Below, in pieces: positions 32,495 to 41,858 of a stretch of 64,000 nt of DNA. The notes under the pieces were generated by a model. That model saw nothing but the letters and a program-made list of their open reading frames with translations. It did no database searches and was not told the origin of the DNA. The DNA comes from Pseudoduganella rivuli (GTDB lineage: Bacteria > Pseudomonadota > Gammaproteobacteria > Burkholderiales > Burkholderiaceae_D): NCBI RefSeq assembly GCF_009674485.1, contig NZ_WKJJ01000026.1:32186-96185 (forward strand), written 5' to 3'. The position numbers and the translations under genes were made by a program. How positions within the stretch are numbered: position 1 is the stretch's first letter; each line of letters opens with the position of its first letter.

Positions 32495-35400
32495 TTACCG
32501 CTGCATCGATTCCCACACCTTTTGCAGGCGCTTGACGGACACCGGCATCGGCGTGCGCAATTCCTGGGCGAACAGCGACACGCGCAACTCTTCCAGCATC
32601 CAGCGGAATTCCACCAGTTTCGGATCGGTATTCCGGCCAGCGGATTTGTCGCGCATCAGGCGCTGGTAAGGCGCGGCGGCGGTCTGCCATTCCGCCATCA
32701 GCTTCGCATCGCGCGCGGGGTCGCCACGCAGCTTTTCCAGCCGCACGTTCATGGCTTTCAGGTAGCGCGGGAAATGCGCCAGCTGGCTGTAATCCGTGTC
32801 GAGCAGGAAGCGCTTGTGCACCAGGCCCTGCAACTGCTGCTGCATGTCGGACGCCACTTGCGCATTGATGTTTTGCAGCCGCTTCGGCAAGCCGTGGTAT
32901 TCCGTCAGCACTTGCGACAGCAGGCGCGCCACTTCATTGACCAGCAACACCAGCCGTGACTTGCCCTCGTCCTTGCGCTTCGTGAACGACGCGGCATCGG
33001 CCGGCAGCGGATCCTGCAGGCACGCGATATCCAGCGCCTTGTTGATGATCTGGTCGCGCAACTCTTCCTGCGTGCCCATCGCCATGAACTGCATGCCCAT
33101 TTGCTGCAAGTTCGGGATGCTCTTTTCAATGAACTTGATCTGGTCCTTCATTTGCAGCGCGAACAGGCGGCGCAAGCCGATGCGGTGCGTGCGTTCCGCC
33201 ACGGACGGGTCGTCAAACACTTCCAGGTCGCAGTGGCTGCCCTTGTCCACCAGCGCGGGGAAGCCGATCAAAGTCAGCTTGCCCTGCGTGATTTCCAGCA
33301 GTTCCGGCAATTCGCCAAAGGTCCAGCCGGTGATATTGGTGTGCTGCGACGGCGGCGGCGCCTCCTTCGCAGGCGCCGGCGCGGCGCCGCCTTTCGCAGG
33401 CGCAGCGCCGCCATGGATGCCGCCATGCGCCTTGCCGCCGGCGGGCGTGCCCGCCTTCGGCTGCACGCCTGCCGGCGCCGTCGTTTCCGCCATTTTCTGG
33501 AAACTCTGGCGCGCCTGCATGCCATATTCCGCCTGCAAGGTGGCCAGGTTGCGGCCCATGTCCAGCTGGCGGCCGTGCTCGTCGATCACCTTGAAATTCA
33601 TGAAGTGGTGGGCGGGCAGCGTTTCCGGCTTGAAGTCCGAGCTCAAAGGCGTGATCGTGATTTGCTGGCGGATATCGGCAATGATGGCGTCGATCAGATC
33701 GCCCTTGCCGAACGCATGGGCTTCCTGCACGCGCTCGCAGAACTTCGCCGCGTAGTCCGGCAGCGGCACGCAGTGGCGGCGCAGCTTTTGCGGCAGGGAT
33801 TTCAACAGCAGGTGCACCTTCTCCTTCAGCATGCCCGGCACCAGCCACTCGCACCGTTCGCGCGACAACTGGTTCAGCGCATACAGCGGCACCGCCAGGG
33901 TCACGCCATCGCGCACGCTGCCCGGTTCGAAGTGGTAAGTCAGCGCCATTTCCAGGCCCGCCGCCAGCATGGTTTTCGGGAACAGGTCCGTCGTCACGCC
34001 GGCCGCCTCGTGCCGCATCAATTCATCGCGCACCAGGTACAGCAACTTGGGATTGTCGCGCGTGGCATCCTTGTGCCACTTCTCGAATGCCGCGCCATTG
34101 ACCACGTCGGCGGGAATCAGCTTGTCGTAGAACGCCGCGATCAATTCATCGTCGACCAGCACGTCCAGCCGGCGCGACTTGTGTTCGAGGTTTTCGATTT
34201 CCTTGACCAGCTTGTGGTTGTGCGCGAAGAACGGCGCGCGGGTATCGAAGTCGCCGCCCACCAGCGCATCGCGGATGAAGATTTCACGCGCCTCTTCCGG
34301 ATTGTGCGCGCCGTAATTAATGCGGCGCTGGCTGTACACCACCAGGCCATACAAGGTGGCGCGCTCGGACGCCGTCACCTGGGCGCTGCGTTTTTCCCAG
34401 CGCGGCTCGCCCCACGATTTTTTCAGCAGGTGGGCGCCGACTTTTTCCAGCCACTCCGGCTCGATCTTCGCCACGCAGCGCGCATACAGGCGAGTGGTTT
34501 CCACCAATTCGGCCGCCATGATCCACTTGCCCGGCTTTTTCGACAGGTGCGAACCCGGCCACACGTGGAAACGGATGCCGCGCGCGCCGAGGAAACCGGC
34601 GCCCGGCTCGTCCTCGCCCTTGAAGCCGACGTTGCCCAGCAAGCCGGTCAGCAAGGCCAGGTGCAGGTTGTCGTAGGTCGCAGGCGCTTCGTTCAAACGC
34701 CAGCCCTGTTCCTTGACGATGGTCAGCAATTGCGAATGCACGTCGCGCCACTCGCGCAGGCGCAGCTGCGACAGGAAGTTGGCGCGGCAATTGTCCATCA
34801 GCTGGCGGTTCGACTTCTTGTGCTCGATGGCGTTTTCGAACCACTTCCACATCTTGAGGTAGCTGAGGAATTCGGATTTTTCATCGGCGAATTTCTTGTG
34901 CGCCTCGTCGGCCGCCTGCTGCGCTTCAATCGGGCGGTCGCGCGGGTCTTGCGACGACAACGCGGCCGCCACGATCAGCACTTCCGTCAGGGCCGCGTTA
35001 TCCAGGCCGGCCAGGATCATGCGGCCCACGCGCGGGTCCAGCGGCAGCTTGGCCAGCTTGCGGCCCAGCGCCGTGATCTGGTTGTATTCATCGACCGCGC
35101 CCAGTTCCTGCAACAGCTGGTAGCCGTCCGCGATCGCGCGCGCCAGCGGCGGCTCGATGAACGGGAAGGTTTCCACGTCCGCCAGGTGCAGCGTCTTCAT
35201 GCGCAGGATGACGGACGCCAGCGACGAGCGCAGGATTTCCGGGTCCGTGAATTTCGGCCGCTGGATGAAGTCCTGTTCATCGTACAGGCGGATGCAGACG
35301 CCGTCCGCCACCCGGCCGCAACGGCCGGCGCGCTGGTTGGCGGCCGATTGCGCCACCGGCTCGATCTGCAATTGCTCGACCTTGTTGCGGTAGCTGTAGC

Positions 35401-36619
35401 GCTTGACGCGGGCCAGGCCCGTATCGACCACGTAGCGGATCCCCGGCACCGTCAGCGACGTTTCCGCCACGTTGGTGGCCAGCACGATGCGGCGCGCGTT
35501 GGTGGTGCGGAACACGCGGTCCTGTTCTTCCACCGACAGGCGGGCAAACAGCGGCAGGATTTCCACGTGCGGCGGATGGTGCTTGCGCAGCGCTTCGGCC
35601 GCGTCGCGGATTTCCCGCTCGCCCGGCAGGAATACGAGCACGTCGCCCTGGCCCAGGCGGCACACTTCGTCGACGCCGTCGACGATGGCGTCCATCAAAT
35701 CGCGCTTGTCGCGTTCAGCCGCGGCGGCGCGCGCTTGCGGGCGGCTATCGGCCGGCTGCTGCCCCATCGGTACCACGTCGCGGTCGACCGGGCGGTAACG
35801 CACTTCCACCGCATACAGGCGGCCCGACACTTCGATCACGGGCGCCGGTTTTTCCGGCGTGCCGAAGTGGCGCGCGAAGCGGTCGGCATCGATGGTGGCC
35901 GACGTGATGATGATTTTCAAGTCCGGCCGGCGCGGCAGCAACTGCTTCAGGTAGCCCAGCAGGAAGTCGATGTTCAGGCTGCGTTCGTGCGCCTCGTCGA
36001 TGATGATGGTGTCGTAGGCTTTCAGCAGCGGATCGGTCTGCGTTTCCGCCAGCAGGATACCGTCCGTCATCAGCTTGATGGCGGCGCCCTTGGTCAGCGT
36101 ATCGGCAAAGCGCACCTTGAAGCCCACGTTTTCGCCCAGCGGCGTGCCGAGTTCCTGGGCAATGCGCTTGGCGGTCGACGATGCGGCGATACGGCGCGGC
36201 TGCGTGTGGCCGATGACGCCTTTGCGGCCACGCCCCAGTTCCAGGCAAATCTTCGGCAACTGCGTGGTTTTACCGGAACCCGTTTCACCGGACACGATGA
36301 CGACCTGGTTGTTCATCAGCGCGGCCGCGATTTCCTCGCGGCGGCCCGAGACCGGCAAGTCTTCCGGGAACGTGATCGGCGGGATCGGGTTGCGGAACTG
36401 CGCTTCCGCTTCCCGGGCCGCGATCTGCTCCGGCGTTTCCTTCGGCGGCCGCTGGCGGCGCTGCTGGCCATCCGGCCGCCCTTCCGCACGCGGCGTACGC
36501 TCGGCGCCGGCCTGGCGCGGCTGTCCCTCCGGGCGCGGCTGGCGCCCCGGCTGTGGCGCACGCGTCACGCTGGCGGGAGTTTGAGGGGAAACGGGGGACT
36601 TCTTGCTGGCTTCTGACAT
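32495..36619 (-). CDS. hrpA: ATP-dependent RNA helicase HrpA
   Basis: A 1374-residue DEAH-box helicase. A disordered, charged and Pro/Arg-rich N-terminus of about 85 residues is followed by motif I (VSGETGSGKTTQLPK), motif II (IIIDEAHERSLN), motif III (ITSATIDADRF) and motif VI (NQRAGRCGRVADG). Then come the helicase-associated and OB regions and a long C-terminal DUF3418 domain typical of HrpA (VPGMLKEKVHLLLKSLPQKL). An alanine/proline-rich insert (near residues 1065-1100) interrupts the C-terminal region. HrpA is an RNA helicase implicated in rescuing stalled or collided ribosomes and in mRNA processing. Divergent from argA with only 54 bases between the start codons. Confidence 0.96.
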   Translation of the reverse strand: MSEASKKSPVSPQTPASVTRAPQPGRQPRPEGQPRQAGAERTPRAEGRPDGQQRRQRPPKETPEQIAAREAEAQFRNPIPPITFPEDLPVSGRREEIAAALMNNQVVIVSGETGSGKTTQLPKICLELGRGRKGVIGHTQPRRIAASSTAKRIAQELGTPLGENVGFKVRFADTLTKGAAIKLMTDGILLAETQTDPLLKAYDTIIIDEAHERSLNIDFLLGYLKQLLPRRPDLKIIITSATIDADRFARHFGTPEKPAPVIEVSGRLYAVEVRYRPVDRDVVPMGQQPADSRPQARAAAAERDKRDLMDAIVDGVDEVCRLGQGDVLVFLPGEREIRDAAEALRKHHPPHVEILPLFARLSVEEQDRVFRTTNARRIVLATNVAETSLTVPGIRYVVDTGLARVKRYSYRNKVEQLQIEPVAQSAANQRAGRCGRVADGVCIRLYDEQDFIQRPKFTDPEILRSSLASVILRMKTLHLADVETFPFIEPPLARAIADGYQLLQELGAVDEYNQITALGRKLAKLPLDPRVGRMILAGLDNAALTEVLIVAAALSSQDPRDRPIEAQQAADEAHKKFADEKSEFLSYLKMWKWFENAIEHKKSNRQLMDNCRANFLSQLRLREWRDVHSQLLTIVKEQGWRLNEAPATYDNLHLALLTGLLGNVGFKGEDEPGAGFLGARGIRFHVWPGSHLSKKPGKWIMAAELVETTRLYARCVAKIEPEWLEKVGAHLLKKSWGEPRWEKRSAQVTASERATLYGLVVYSQRRINYGAHNPEEAREIFIRDALVGGDFDTRAPFFAHNHKLVKEIENLEHKSRRLDVLVDDELIAAFYDKLIPADVVNGAAFEKWHKDATRDNPKLLYLVRDELMRHEAAGVTTDLFPKTMLAAGLEMALTYHFEPGSVRDGVTLAVPLYALNQLSRERCEWLVPGMLKEKVHLLLKSLPQKLRRHCVPLPDYAAKFCERVQEAHAFGKGDLIDAIIADIRQQITITPLSSDFKPETLPAHHFMNFKVIDEHGRQLDMGRNLATLQAEYGMQARQSFQKMAETTAPAGVQPKAGTPAGGKAHGGIHGGAAPAKGGAAPAPAKEAPPPSQHTNITGWTFGELPELLEITQGKLTLIGFPALVDKGSHCDLEVFDDPSVAERTHRIGLRRLFALQMKDQIKFIEKSIPNLQQMGMQFMAMGTQEELRDQIINKALDIACLQDPLPADAASFTKRKDEGKSRLVLLVNEVARLLSQVLTEYHGLPKRLQNINAQVASDMQQQLQGLVHKRFLLDTDYSQLAHFPRYLKAMNVRLEKLRGDPARDAKLMAEWQTAAAPYQRLMRDKSAGRNTDPKLVEFRWMLEELRVSLFAQELRTPMPVSVKRLQKVWESMQR

Positions 36620-36660
36620 TGTTTTTTACATGTATTGCGCGCGAACATCGCGCACCGAAT

Positions 36661-36666
36661 TATAAT
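36661..36666 (+). promoter_or_regulatory. -10 element of the argA promoter
   Basis: A perfect TATAAT lies eight bases before the argA ATG. Transcription from it would begin at or just before the start codon, which would make the message leaderless. A -35 element is not obvious. Confidence 0.5.
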
Positions 36667-36673
36667 GCGGCGA

Positions 36674-37984
36674 ATGGAAAACCCTACCCAATTCGTCCAA
36701 TGGCTGCGCTCCGTCGCGCCCTATATCCACGCCTTCCGCGGTAAAACCTTTGTCATCGCCTTCCCCGGTGAACTGGTGTCGGCCGGCGCCCTGCCCGTGC
36801 TGGCGCAGGATTTGTCCCTGTTGCACGCACTCGGCATCAAGGTCGTCGTGGTGCACGGCTCCCGTCCGCAGGTGGCCGAACAGCTGGCGCTGCGTAACGT
36901 CGAAGGCCGCTTCACCAACGGCGTGCGGATCACCGACACCGCCGCGCTGGAATGCGCCAAGGAAGCGGCCGGCGAACTGCGCCTCGATATCGAAGCCGCG
37001 TTCAGCCAGGGCTTGCCCAACACGCCGATGGCGCACGCCGCCATCCACATCATTTCCGGCAACTTCGTCACGGCCCGCCCGATGGGCGTCATCGACGGCG
37101 TCGACCTGGAGCTCACGGGCATTACCCGTAAGGTCGATGCGGAAACCATCCATGCGCTGCTGGGCGCGGGCGGCCTGGTGCTGCTGTCGCCGCTGGGTTT
37201 CTCGCCCACCGGCGAAGCGTTCAACCTCACCATGGAAGACGTGGCCGTCACCGCCGCCACCGCGCTGCATGCCGACAAGCTGGTGTTCATCAGCGAAACT
37301 CCGTTGATGACGGACGTCACGGGCAAGGAAATCCGCGAACTGTCGTCGCACCAGGCCGAAGCCGTGCTGATGGCGAACTTCCTGCCGGAAGCCACCGCGT
37401 TTTACCTGAAACACTGCATCAAGGCTTGCCACGCCGGCGTGCCCCGGGCCCACATCGTGCCGTTTGAAATGGATGGCTCCGCACTGCTGGAACTGTTCAC
37501 CCACGATGGCGTCGGCACCATGATTTCCCACGAAAACCTGGAAAGCCTGCGCCAGGCCACCATTGAAGACGTGGGCGGCATCATTAAACTGATCGAACCG
37601 CTGGAAGCGGACGGCACCCTCGTCAAGCGGGGCCGCGAACTGATCGAGCGGGAAATCGACCTGTTCTCCGTCATCGAGCACGATGGCGTGATTTTCGGCT
37701 GCGCGGCGCTGTATCCTTTCCCGGAACAAAAAATGGCGGAAATGGCATGCCTGACCGTCAATCCGGAAGTCCAGGCGCAAGGCGACGGCGAACGTATTTT
37801 GAAGCACATGGAAAACCGTGCGCGCGCCATTGGCCTGAACAAGCTGTTCGTGCTGACCACGCGCACCGCGCACTGGTTCATCAAGCGCGGCTTCGTCCCC
37901 GCCACCGTCGATGCCTTGCCGAAAGACCGCCAGCGCATGTACAACTGGCAGCGCCGGTCCCAGGTTTTGATTAAGACCTTATAA
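36674..37984 (+). CDS. argA: N-acetylglutamate synthase (ArgA)
   Basis: A 436-residue fused enzyme. The N-terminal amino-acid-kinase-like domain (FRGKTFVIAFPGELVSAGAL; VVVHGSRPQVAEQL; GRFTNGVRIT) is followed by a C-terminal GNAT domain (AEMACLTVNPEVQAQGDGERILKHM; LTTRTAHWFIKRGFVP). It acetylates glutamate with acetyl-CoA, the first step of arginine synthesis, and is usually feedback-inhibited by arginine through the kinase-like domain. The start MENPTQFVQ at 36674 is chosen by homology; no ribosome binding site precedes it, and a perfect TATAAT lies at 36661-36666, so the mRNA may be leaderless. Confidence 0.95.
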   Translation: MENPTQFVQWLRSVAPYIHAFRGKTFVIAFPGELVSAGALPVLAQDLSLLHALGIKVVVVHGSRPQVAEQLALRNVEGRFTNGVRITDTAALECAKEAAGELRLDIEAAFSQGLPNTPMAHAAIHIISGNFVTARPMGVIDGVDLELTGITRKVDAETIHALLGAGGLVLLSPLGFSPTGEAFNLTMEDVAVTAATALHADKLVFISETPLMTDVTGKEIRELSSHQAEAVLMANFLPEATAFYLKHCIKACHAGVPRAHIVPFEMDGSALLELFTHDGVGTMISHENLESLRQATIEDVGGIIKLIEPLEADGTLVKRGRELIEREIDLFSVIEHDGVIFGCAALYPFPEQKMAEMACLTVNPEVQAQGDGERILKHMENRARAIGLNKLFVLTTRTAHWFIKRGFVPATVDALPKDRQRMYNWQRRSQVLIKTL

Positions 37985-38018
37985 TCCCACTTTCACCACC
38001 GCATTCAGGAGCACCAAG

Positions 38019-38294
38019 ATGGCCCGTACCGTCCATTGCATCAAACTCAACAAGGAAGCCGAAGGCATGGACTTCCCGCCATACCCGGGCGAACTGGGCA
38101 AGCGTATCTACGAATCCGTGTCCAAGGAAGCCTGGGCCGCCTGGCTCAAGCACCAGACCATGCTGGTCAATGAAAACCGCCTGAACCTGGCCGACCAGCG
38201 CGCCCGCAAATACCTGGCCGCGCAAATGGAAAAGCATTTCTTCGGCGATGGCGCCGATGCGGCTGCCGGCTACGTACCGCCGCCAGCGGACTAA
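38019..38294 (+). CDS. YggX-type Fe(2+)-trafficking / oxidative damage protection protein
   Basis: A 91-residue cytosolic protein. The conserved N-terminus MARTVHCIKLNKEAEGMDFP with the essential Cys7, the YPGELGKRIYESVSKEAW core and the KHQTMLVNENRLN helix match the YggX family. Members protect iron-sulphur proteins against oxidative damage and aid iron delivery. The length is slightly over the family norm because of a Pro/Ala tail. It lies 34 bases after argA on the same strand and may be read through. A terminator follows at 38313. Confidence 0.95.
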   Translation: MARTVHCIKLNKEAEGMDFPPYPGELGKRIYESVSKEAWAAWLKHQTMLVNENRLNLADQRARKYLAAQMEKHFFGDGADAAAGYVPPPAD

Positions 38295-38312
38295 GCACCA
38301 CCCGCCTCAACG

Positions 38313-38337
38313 AAAAGCGCCCTCGTGGCGCTTTTTT
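38313..38337 (+). terminator. Terminator of the YggX-type gene
   Basis: AGCGCC-CTCGT-GGCGCT flanked by A and T runs (six T on the plus strand), 19 bases after the stop codon: a standard Rho-independent terminator, possibly active in both directions. Confidence 0.88.
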
Positions 38338-38422
38338 CGTAGGGCGGTTTGCGCAGCAAGCCGCCATGCATGCGCCGCCGAAACGCCAGCACGGCGGCTC
38401 GATACCCCCGATCCGCCCTACG
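38338..38422. repeat. REP-like palindromic element 1
   Basis: An intergenic imperfect palindrome bounded by CGTAGGGCGG and CCGCCCTACG, with internal CCGCCATG and CGGCGGCTC motifs. The same architecture recurs at 41731, 46177 and 51573. Together with its flanks this lies between two convergent genes, the usual place for REP or BIME elements. Confidence 0.8.
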
Positions 38423-38824
38423 TTATTTCAATGATACGGTTCTGCATTGCCGCAATTCGCAGCGCGCCAGGAACACGCGGCCATCGCCGCACGCCATGCG
38501 GTACATTTCCACCGGTCCCGCATCCGACACCAGCCCCGCGCCCGGGCCGCCGGTGCAGCCGGATTGCTTGGCCATGTTTTCCACCGTGACGGACGACACG
38601 CCGGGCTTGAATTCCACCCGCACGATTTCCACGCCGTTAATGGCGACCCGCTTGCTGCCGTCGTCGCCGAATTCGGACGGCGGCGCTTTCTTCAGCGAGG
38701 CACTGCGGCGCGCCGCTTCGGCATCCTGCTCTTTACTCGAACCAAACGGCATGCCGGAACACGCCGCCAGCACCAGCGGCACGATCAGCGGCAACAACAC
38801 CGGCAACAAACTCATACGTTTCAT
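38423..38824 (-). CDS. Lipoprotein of unknown function
   Basis: A 133-residue protein with a signal peptide ending in the lipobox VLAAC near residue 22, so it should be lipid-anchored. The mature part has a short acidic and Ala-rich linker, then RVAINGVEIVRVEFKPGVSS and several cysteines (SGCTGG, MACGDG, ARCELRQCRTV) that may form disulphides in the periplasm. No named family is recognised. It follows rpiA on the same strand after 45 bases. Confidence 0.75.
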   Translation of the reverse strand: MKRMSLLPVLLPLIVPLVLAACSGMPFGSSKEQDAEAARRSASLKKAPPSEFGDDGSKRVAINGVEIVRVEFKPGVSSVTVENMAKQSGCTGGPGAGLVSDAGPVEMYRMACGDGRVFLARCELRQCRTVSLK

Positions 38825-38869
38825 CGGCGCCTCCGGGGACAGCCGGGACCTCCCGGCTGAAGAAACTGC

Positions 38870-39544
38870 TTAATAAGTCAGCGTGCGCACGCCTTCCGGC
38901 GTACCCAGCAGGCATACGTCGGCGCCACGCGCGGCAAACAGGCCGACCGCGATCACGCCGACGATCTGGTTGATTTGCGCTTCCAGCGCCACCGGATCGG
39001 TGATGGCCAGGCCGGCCACGTCCAGGATGTTGCCGCCATTGTCCGTCACGAACGCTTCATCGGTACCGGCTTTCAGGCGCAGTTTCGGCTGGCCGCCCAG
39101 CTTTTCCAGCTGGCGCGCCACCGCGTTGCGCGCCATCGGCAGCACTTCGACCGGCAGCGGGAACTTGCCCATGGTTTCCACCAGCTTGGAACCATCCGCA
39201 ATGCAGACGAATTTCTTCGAGACGGACGCCACGATCTTTTCACGCGTCAGCGCCGCGCCGCCGCCCTTGATCATGGCGCCGGCCGCATTGATTTCATCGG
39301 CGCCGTCGATGTACACGGCGATTTCAGCCACGTCGTTCAGGTCCAGCACCGCGATGCCATGGCCGCGCAGACGCGCCGCGGTGGCTTCGGACGACGCAAC
39401 CGTCCCTTTGAAGCGGTCTTTGATCTTGGCCAATTCATCGATAAAGAAGTTGGCGGTCGAGCCGGTACCCACGCCAATGATGTCGCCTTCCACGTAGGCA
39501 ATGGCGGAGCGGGCTACGGCTTGTTTCAGTTCGTCTTGGGTCAT
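38870..39544 (-). CDS. rpiA: Ribose-5-phosphate isomerase A
   Basis: A 224-residue cytosolic enzyme that interconverts ribose 5-phosphate and ribulose 5-phosphate in the pentose phosphate pathway. Diagnostic parts are VGTGSTANFFIDEL, the VASSEATAARL segment, YIDGADEINAAGAMIKGGGAALTREK (catalytic Asp/Glu) and the IADGSKLVETMGKFPLPVEV stretch. The length is normal. It is part of the sugar-phosphate gene content of this region but is 7 kb from the Entner-Doudoroff cluster. Confidence 0.97.
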   Translation of the reverse strand: MTQDELKQAVARSAIAYVEGDIIGVGTGSTANFFIDELAKIKDRFKGTVASSEATAARLRGHGIAVLDLNDVAEIAVYIDGADEINAAGAMIKGGGAALTREKIVASVSKKFVCIADGSKLVETMGKFPLPVEVLPMARNAVARQLEKLGGQPKLRLKAGTDEAFVTDNGGNILDVAGLAITDPVALEAQINQIVGVIAVGLFAARGADVCLLGTPEGVRTLTY

Positions 39545-39723
39545 GATGCTAAAAGATAAAGTAAAAAGCGGAAAAATGCCGCTATTTTACCGGATCGCTT
39601 CCCCCTCAAGCCGCCGCTGCGCCAAATTACCAACGGGCAAGCCGTTTTTGCCTGCCCTGTTTTGCCGCAAACGGTTGCGGTATGCGAAAATGACCTGACC
39701 AACAGCCCCTTCCAGGATCGCTC

Positions 39724-40098
39724 ATGGAGTCCCCCCAAACCATATTGATAGTCGATGACAGCCGTGTCTCGCGCCTGATGGCGCGCCAGTACATCCTCAG
39801 CATGCATGCCGACTGGGTCATCGAAGAAGCCGGCACCGGCGAAGAAGCGCTGGACAAGGTCAAAACCTTCACACCAAATCTGGTCCTGATGGACGTGAAC
39901 ATGCCCGGCATGGGTGGCCTGGCCGCCGCCGAGCAAATGCGCAAGCTGCTGCCGACCGCCCGCATTTCCCTGCTGACGGCCAACGTCCAGACGGCCACGC
40001 GCAACCGGGCCTCCGAACTGGGCATCGGCTTCATGGAAAAACCGATTACCGAGGCACGTATTGCCCAGCTGATCGCACCGCTGGAAACACAGCCATGA
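39724..40098 (+). CDS. Single-domain CheY-like response regulator
   Basis: A 124-residue receiver with acidic pair DD at 11-12, phospho-acceptor Asp57 (LVLMDVNMPGMGG) and the conserved Lys in GFMEKPITEAR. No output domain is present, so it should signal by protein contact. Its stop overlaps the start of the CheC-like gene by four bases (ATGA), and the diguanylate cyclase follows, so the three are one operon. A CheY partnered with its own CheC-type phosphatase is the natural reading. Confidence 0.93.
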   Translation: MESPQTILIVDDSRVSRLMARQYILSMHADWVIEEAGTGEEALDKVKTFTPNLVLMDVNMPGMGGLAAAEQMRKLLPTARISLLTANVQTATRNRASELGIGFMEKPITEARIAQLIAPLETQP

Positions 40099-40727
40099 TT
40101 GCGCTGACCGAGTTGCAGCACGATGCGCTGGTGGAGATTTTCAACATCGGCGTCGGCCAGGCCGCCGCGTCGATGAGCGGTATCGTCAATGAAGAAGTCA
40201 CGATGTCGGTGCCGTCGATCAGCTTCCTGAATCGGGCGGAAGCGGCCATGCTGCTGGGCGGGAAAAACAAACACGACCAGTTACAGCGCATCTGCGGCGT
40301 CAGCCAGCATTACGAAGGCGCGTTCCAGACTGAAGCCATCCTGATGTTCCCGGAAGATAAGAGCCTGGAAATCGTGCGCCTGATGGTGGGCGAATCCGTG
40401 CCGCTGTCCGAACTGACGGAAATGGAACAGGAGGCGATGAGCGAGATCGGCAACATCATCCTCAATTCCTGCGTCGGCACCCTGGCCAACCTGTTCCAGC
40501 GCGAACTGCAAGGCTCGCTGCCCGTGTACCACGTGGGCACCAGCGAGGAAATCCTCAGCGCGTCCGGCAGCGCGGCCGATTCCGTGGTGCTGATGCTGCA
40601 CATCGATTTCATCCTGGAGATGCACCAGATCCACGGTTACGTGGCCTTCATCCTCGACGTGTCGGCGCTGCACGACTTGCAGGAACAGATCAACCTGTAC
40701 CTCGACAAAGTCATGGGCCAGGGTTGA
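40095..40727 (+). CDS. CheC/CheX-like chemotaxis phosphatase
   Basis: A 210-residue protein with two CheC-type signatures, LVEIFNIGVGQAAASMS near the start and MSEIGNIILNSCVGTLA near residue 115. Each carries the acidic residue and Asn of the phosphatase site. CheC-family proteins dephosphorylate CheY-P or bind chemotaxis proteins; the likely substrate here is the receiver encoded just upstream. The chain ends in an MHQIHGYVAFILDVSALH strand/helix typical of the fold. The gene overlaps the receiver gene by four bases. Confidence 0.88.
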   Translation: MIALTELQHDALVEIFNIGVGQAAASMSGIVNEEVTMSVPSISFLNRAEAAMLLGGKNKHDQLQRICGVSQHYEGAFQTEAILMFPEDKSLEIVRLMVGESVPLSELTEMEQEAMSEIGNIILNSCVGTLANLFQRELQGSLPVYHVGTSEEILSASGSAADSVVLMLHIDFILEMHQIHGYVAFILDVSALHDLQEQINLYLDKVMGQG

Positions 40728-40732
40728 CGGGC

Positions 40733-41692
40733 ATGGAAGCAAACCGCACAGGCCTGCTGGAAGGAGTGCTGGCCGCCGTCAATCTCGGCGCCATCGTCGT
40801 CGACAGCGATTGCCGCATCGTGCTGTGGAACCGCTGGATGGAGCGTTACACGGGCGTGATGGCCGATGAAACCGTCGGGCGCGACTTCTTCAGCCTGTAT
40901 CCGGACTTGCGGGGCAAGCGCATCGATTCGGCCATCGTGCAGGCGCTGCGCAGCAATTTCCCGTCCGTGCTGTCGCAAACGCTGAACAAATCGCCCTTCC
41001 CCCTGTACGCCGATGCGGCCGCACGCAGCCGCGACGAGCGCATGCAGCAGGCGCTGGCCGTCACGCCAGTGGAAGTGGCGGGCGCCGGACGCCATTGCCT
41101 GATCCAGATCAGCGATGTCAGCATCGCGGTCGGCCGTGAAAAACTGTTGCGCGACCAGGCCATGGTGCTGCGTTCGCAAACCTTCTCGGACGGCCTGACC
41201 GGCATCGCCAACCGCCGCCATTTCGACGTGGCGATCGACAAGGAATTGCGGCGCGCCAAGCGCTATGGCAACCACCTGTCGCTGCTGATGATCGACATCG
41301 ATCACTTCAAGCCTTACAACGACCATTACGGCCACCAGCAGGGCGACCAGTGCCTGATCCAGGTGGCGGGCGCGCTGTCCGCCATGTTGCAGCGCTCAAC
41401 CGACTTGCTGGCGCGCTATGGCGGCGAAGAATTCGCCATCGTCCTGCCCGACACCGACGGGGCGGCCGCGTACATGCTGGCCGAAACCATGCGCACCCGC
41501 GTGATCGCGCTGGACCTGCCCCATGAAAAATCGCCCGACAGCCTGGTGACCGTCAGCGTCGGCATCGCCACCATGTGCGGCGCCGACCAGTACGACGTGC
41601 CGGGCCTGATCAATGCCGCCGACCGCGCCTTGTATGCGGCCAAGCACGCGGGCCGCAATTGCGTGCAGGCGCATGCCACGATCGTGGCATAA
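40733..41692 (+). CDS. PAS-GGDEF diguanylate cyclase
   Basis: 319 residues from the ATG at 40733, five bases after the CheC-like stop; a TTG at 40724 overlapping that stop is the alternative. An N-terminal PAS-like sensor (LGAIVVDSDCRIVLWNRWM) is followed by a GGDEF domain with the active-site motif GGEEF (RYGGEEFAIVLPD). An RxxD inhibitory site (RSTD) lies five residues before it, so product feedback by c-di-GMP is expected. It makes the second messenger c-di-GMP. Its position behind a receiver and CheC-like protein suggests that phosphorelay input reaches c-di-GMP signalling. Confidence 0.93.
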   Translation: MEANRTGLLEGVLAAVNLGAIVVDSDCRIVLWNRWMERYTGVMADETVGRDFFSLYPDLRGKRIDSAIVQALRSNFPSVLSQTLNKSPFPLYADAAARSRDERMQQALAVTPVEVAGAGRHCLIQISDVSIAVGREKLLRDQAMVLRSQTFSDGLTGIANRRHFDVAIDKELRRAKRYGNHLSLLMIDIDHFKPYNDHYGHQQGDQCLIQVAGALSAMLQRSTDLLARYGGEEFAIVLPDTDGAAAYMLAETMRTRVIALDLPHEKSPDSLVTVSVGIATMCGADQYDVPGLINAADRALYAAKHAGRNCVQAHATIVA

Positions 41693-41730
41693 GCCCGGCC
41701 GCTACTCCAGAATAGCCACATCGTCTCCAC

Positions 41731-41814
41731 CGTAGGGCGGCTTTTACAAAGCCGCCTGCCTGCGCGGCGTTGACGCACGCATGGCGGCTTCCGCTGCGCG
41801 GAAACCGCCCTACG
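41731..41814. repeat. REP-like palindromic element 2
   Basis: Bounded by CGTAGGGCGG and CCGCCCTACG, with an internal GCATGGCGGCTTCCGCTGCG arm that nearly pairs with the other half. It lies between the diguanylate cyclase gene and the convergent chemoreceptor gene. Confidence 0.8.
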
Positions 41815-41858
41815 CAGACGCGCTGGCGCCATTGCTCATGGCACCGGGGCTTTCCGAA

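Noticed and set aside
33101..36616. Long plus-strand frame opposite hrpA
   Set aside because: The minus strand has every DEAH helicase motif in one frame; the plus-strand protein is His/Arg/Gln-rich shadow sequence typical of high-GC DNA.
40724..40732. TTG start for the diguanylate cyclase overlapping the CheC-like stop
   Set aside because: The ATG at 40733 is a stronger start codon and gives a normal N-terminus; the TTG lies too close to the upstream AGGG to use it. Kept as an alternative only.
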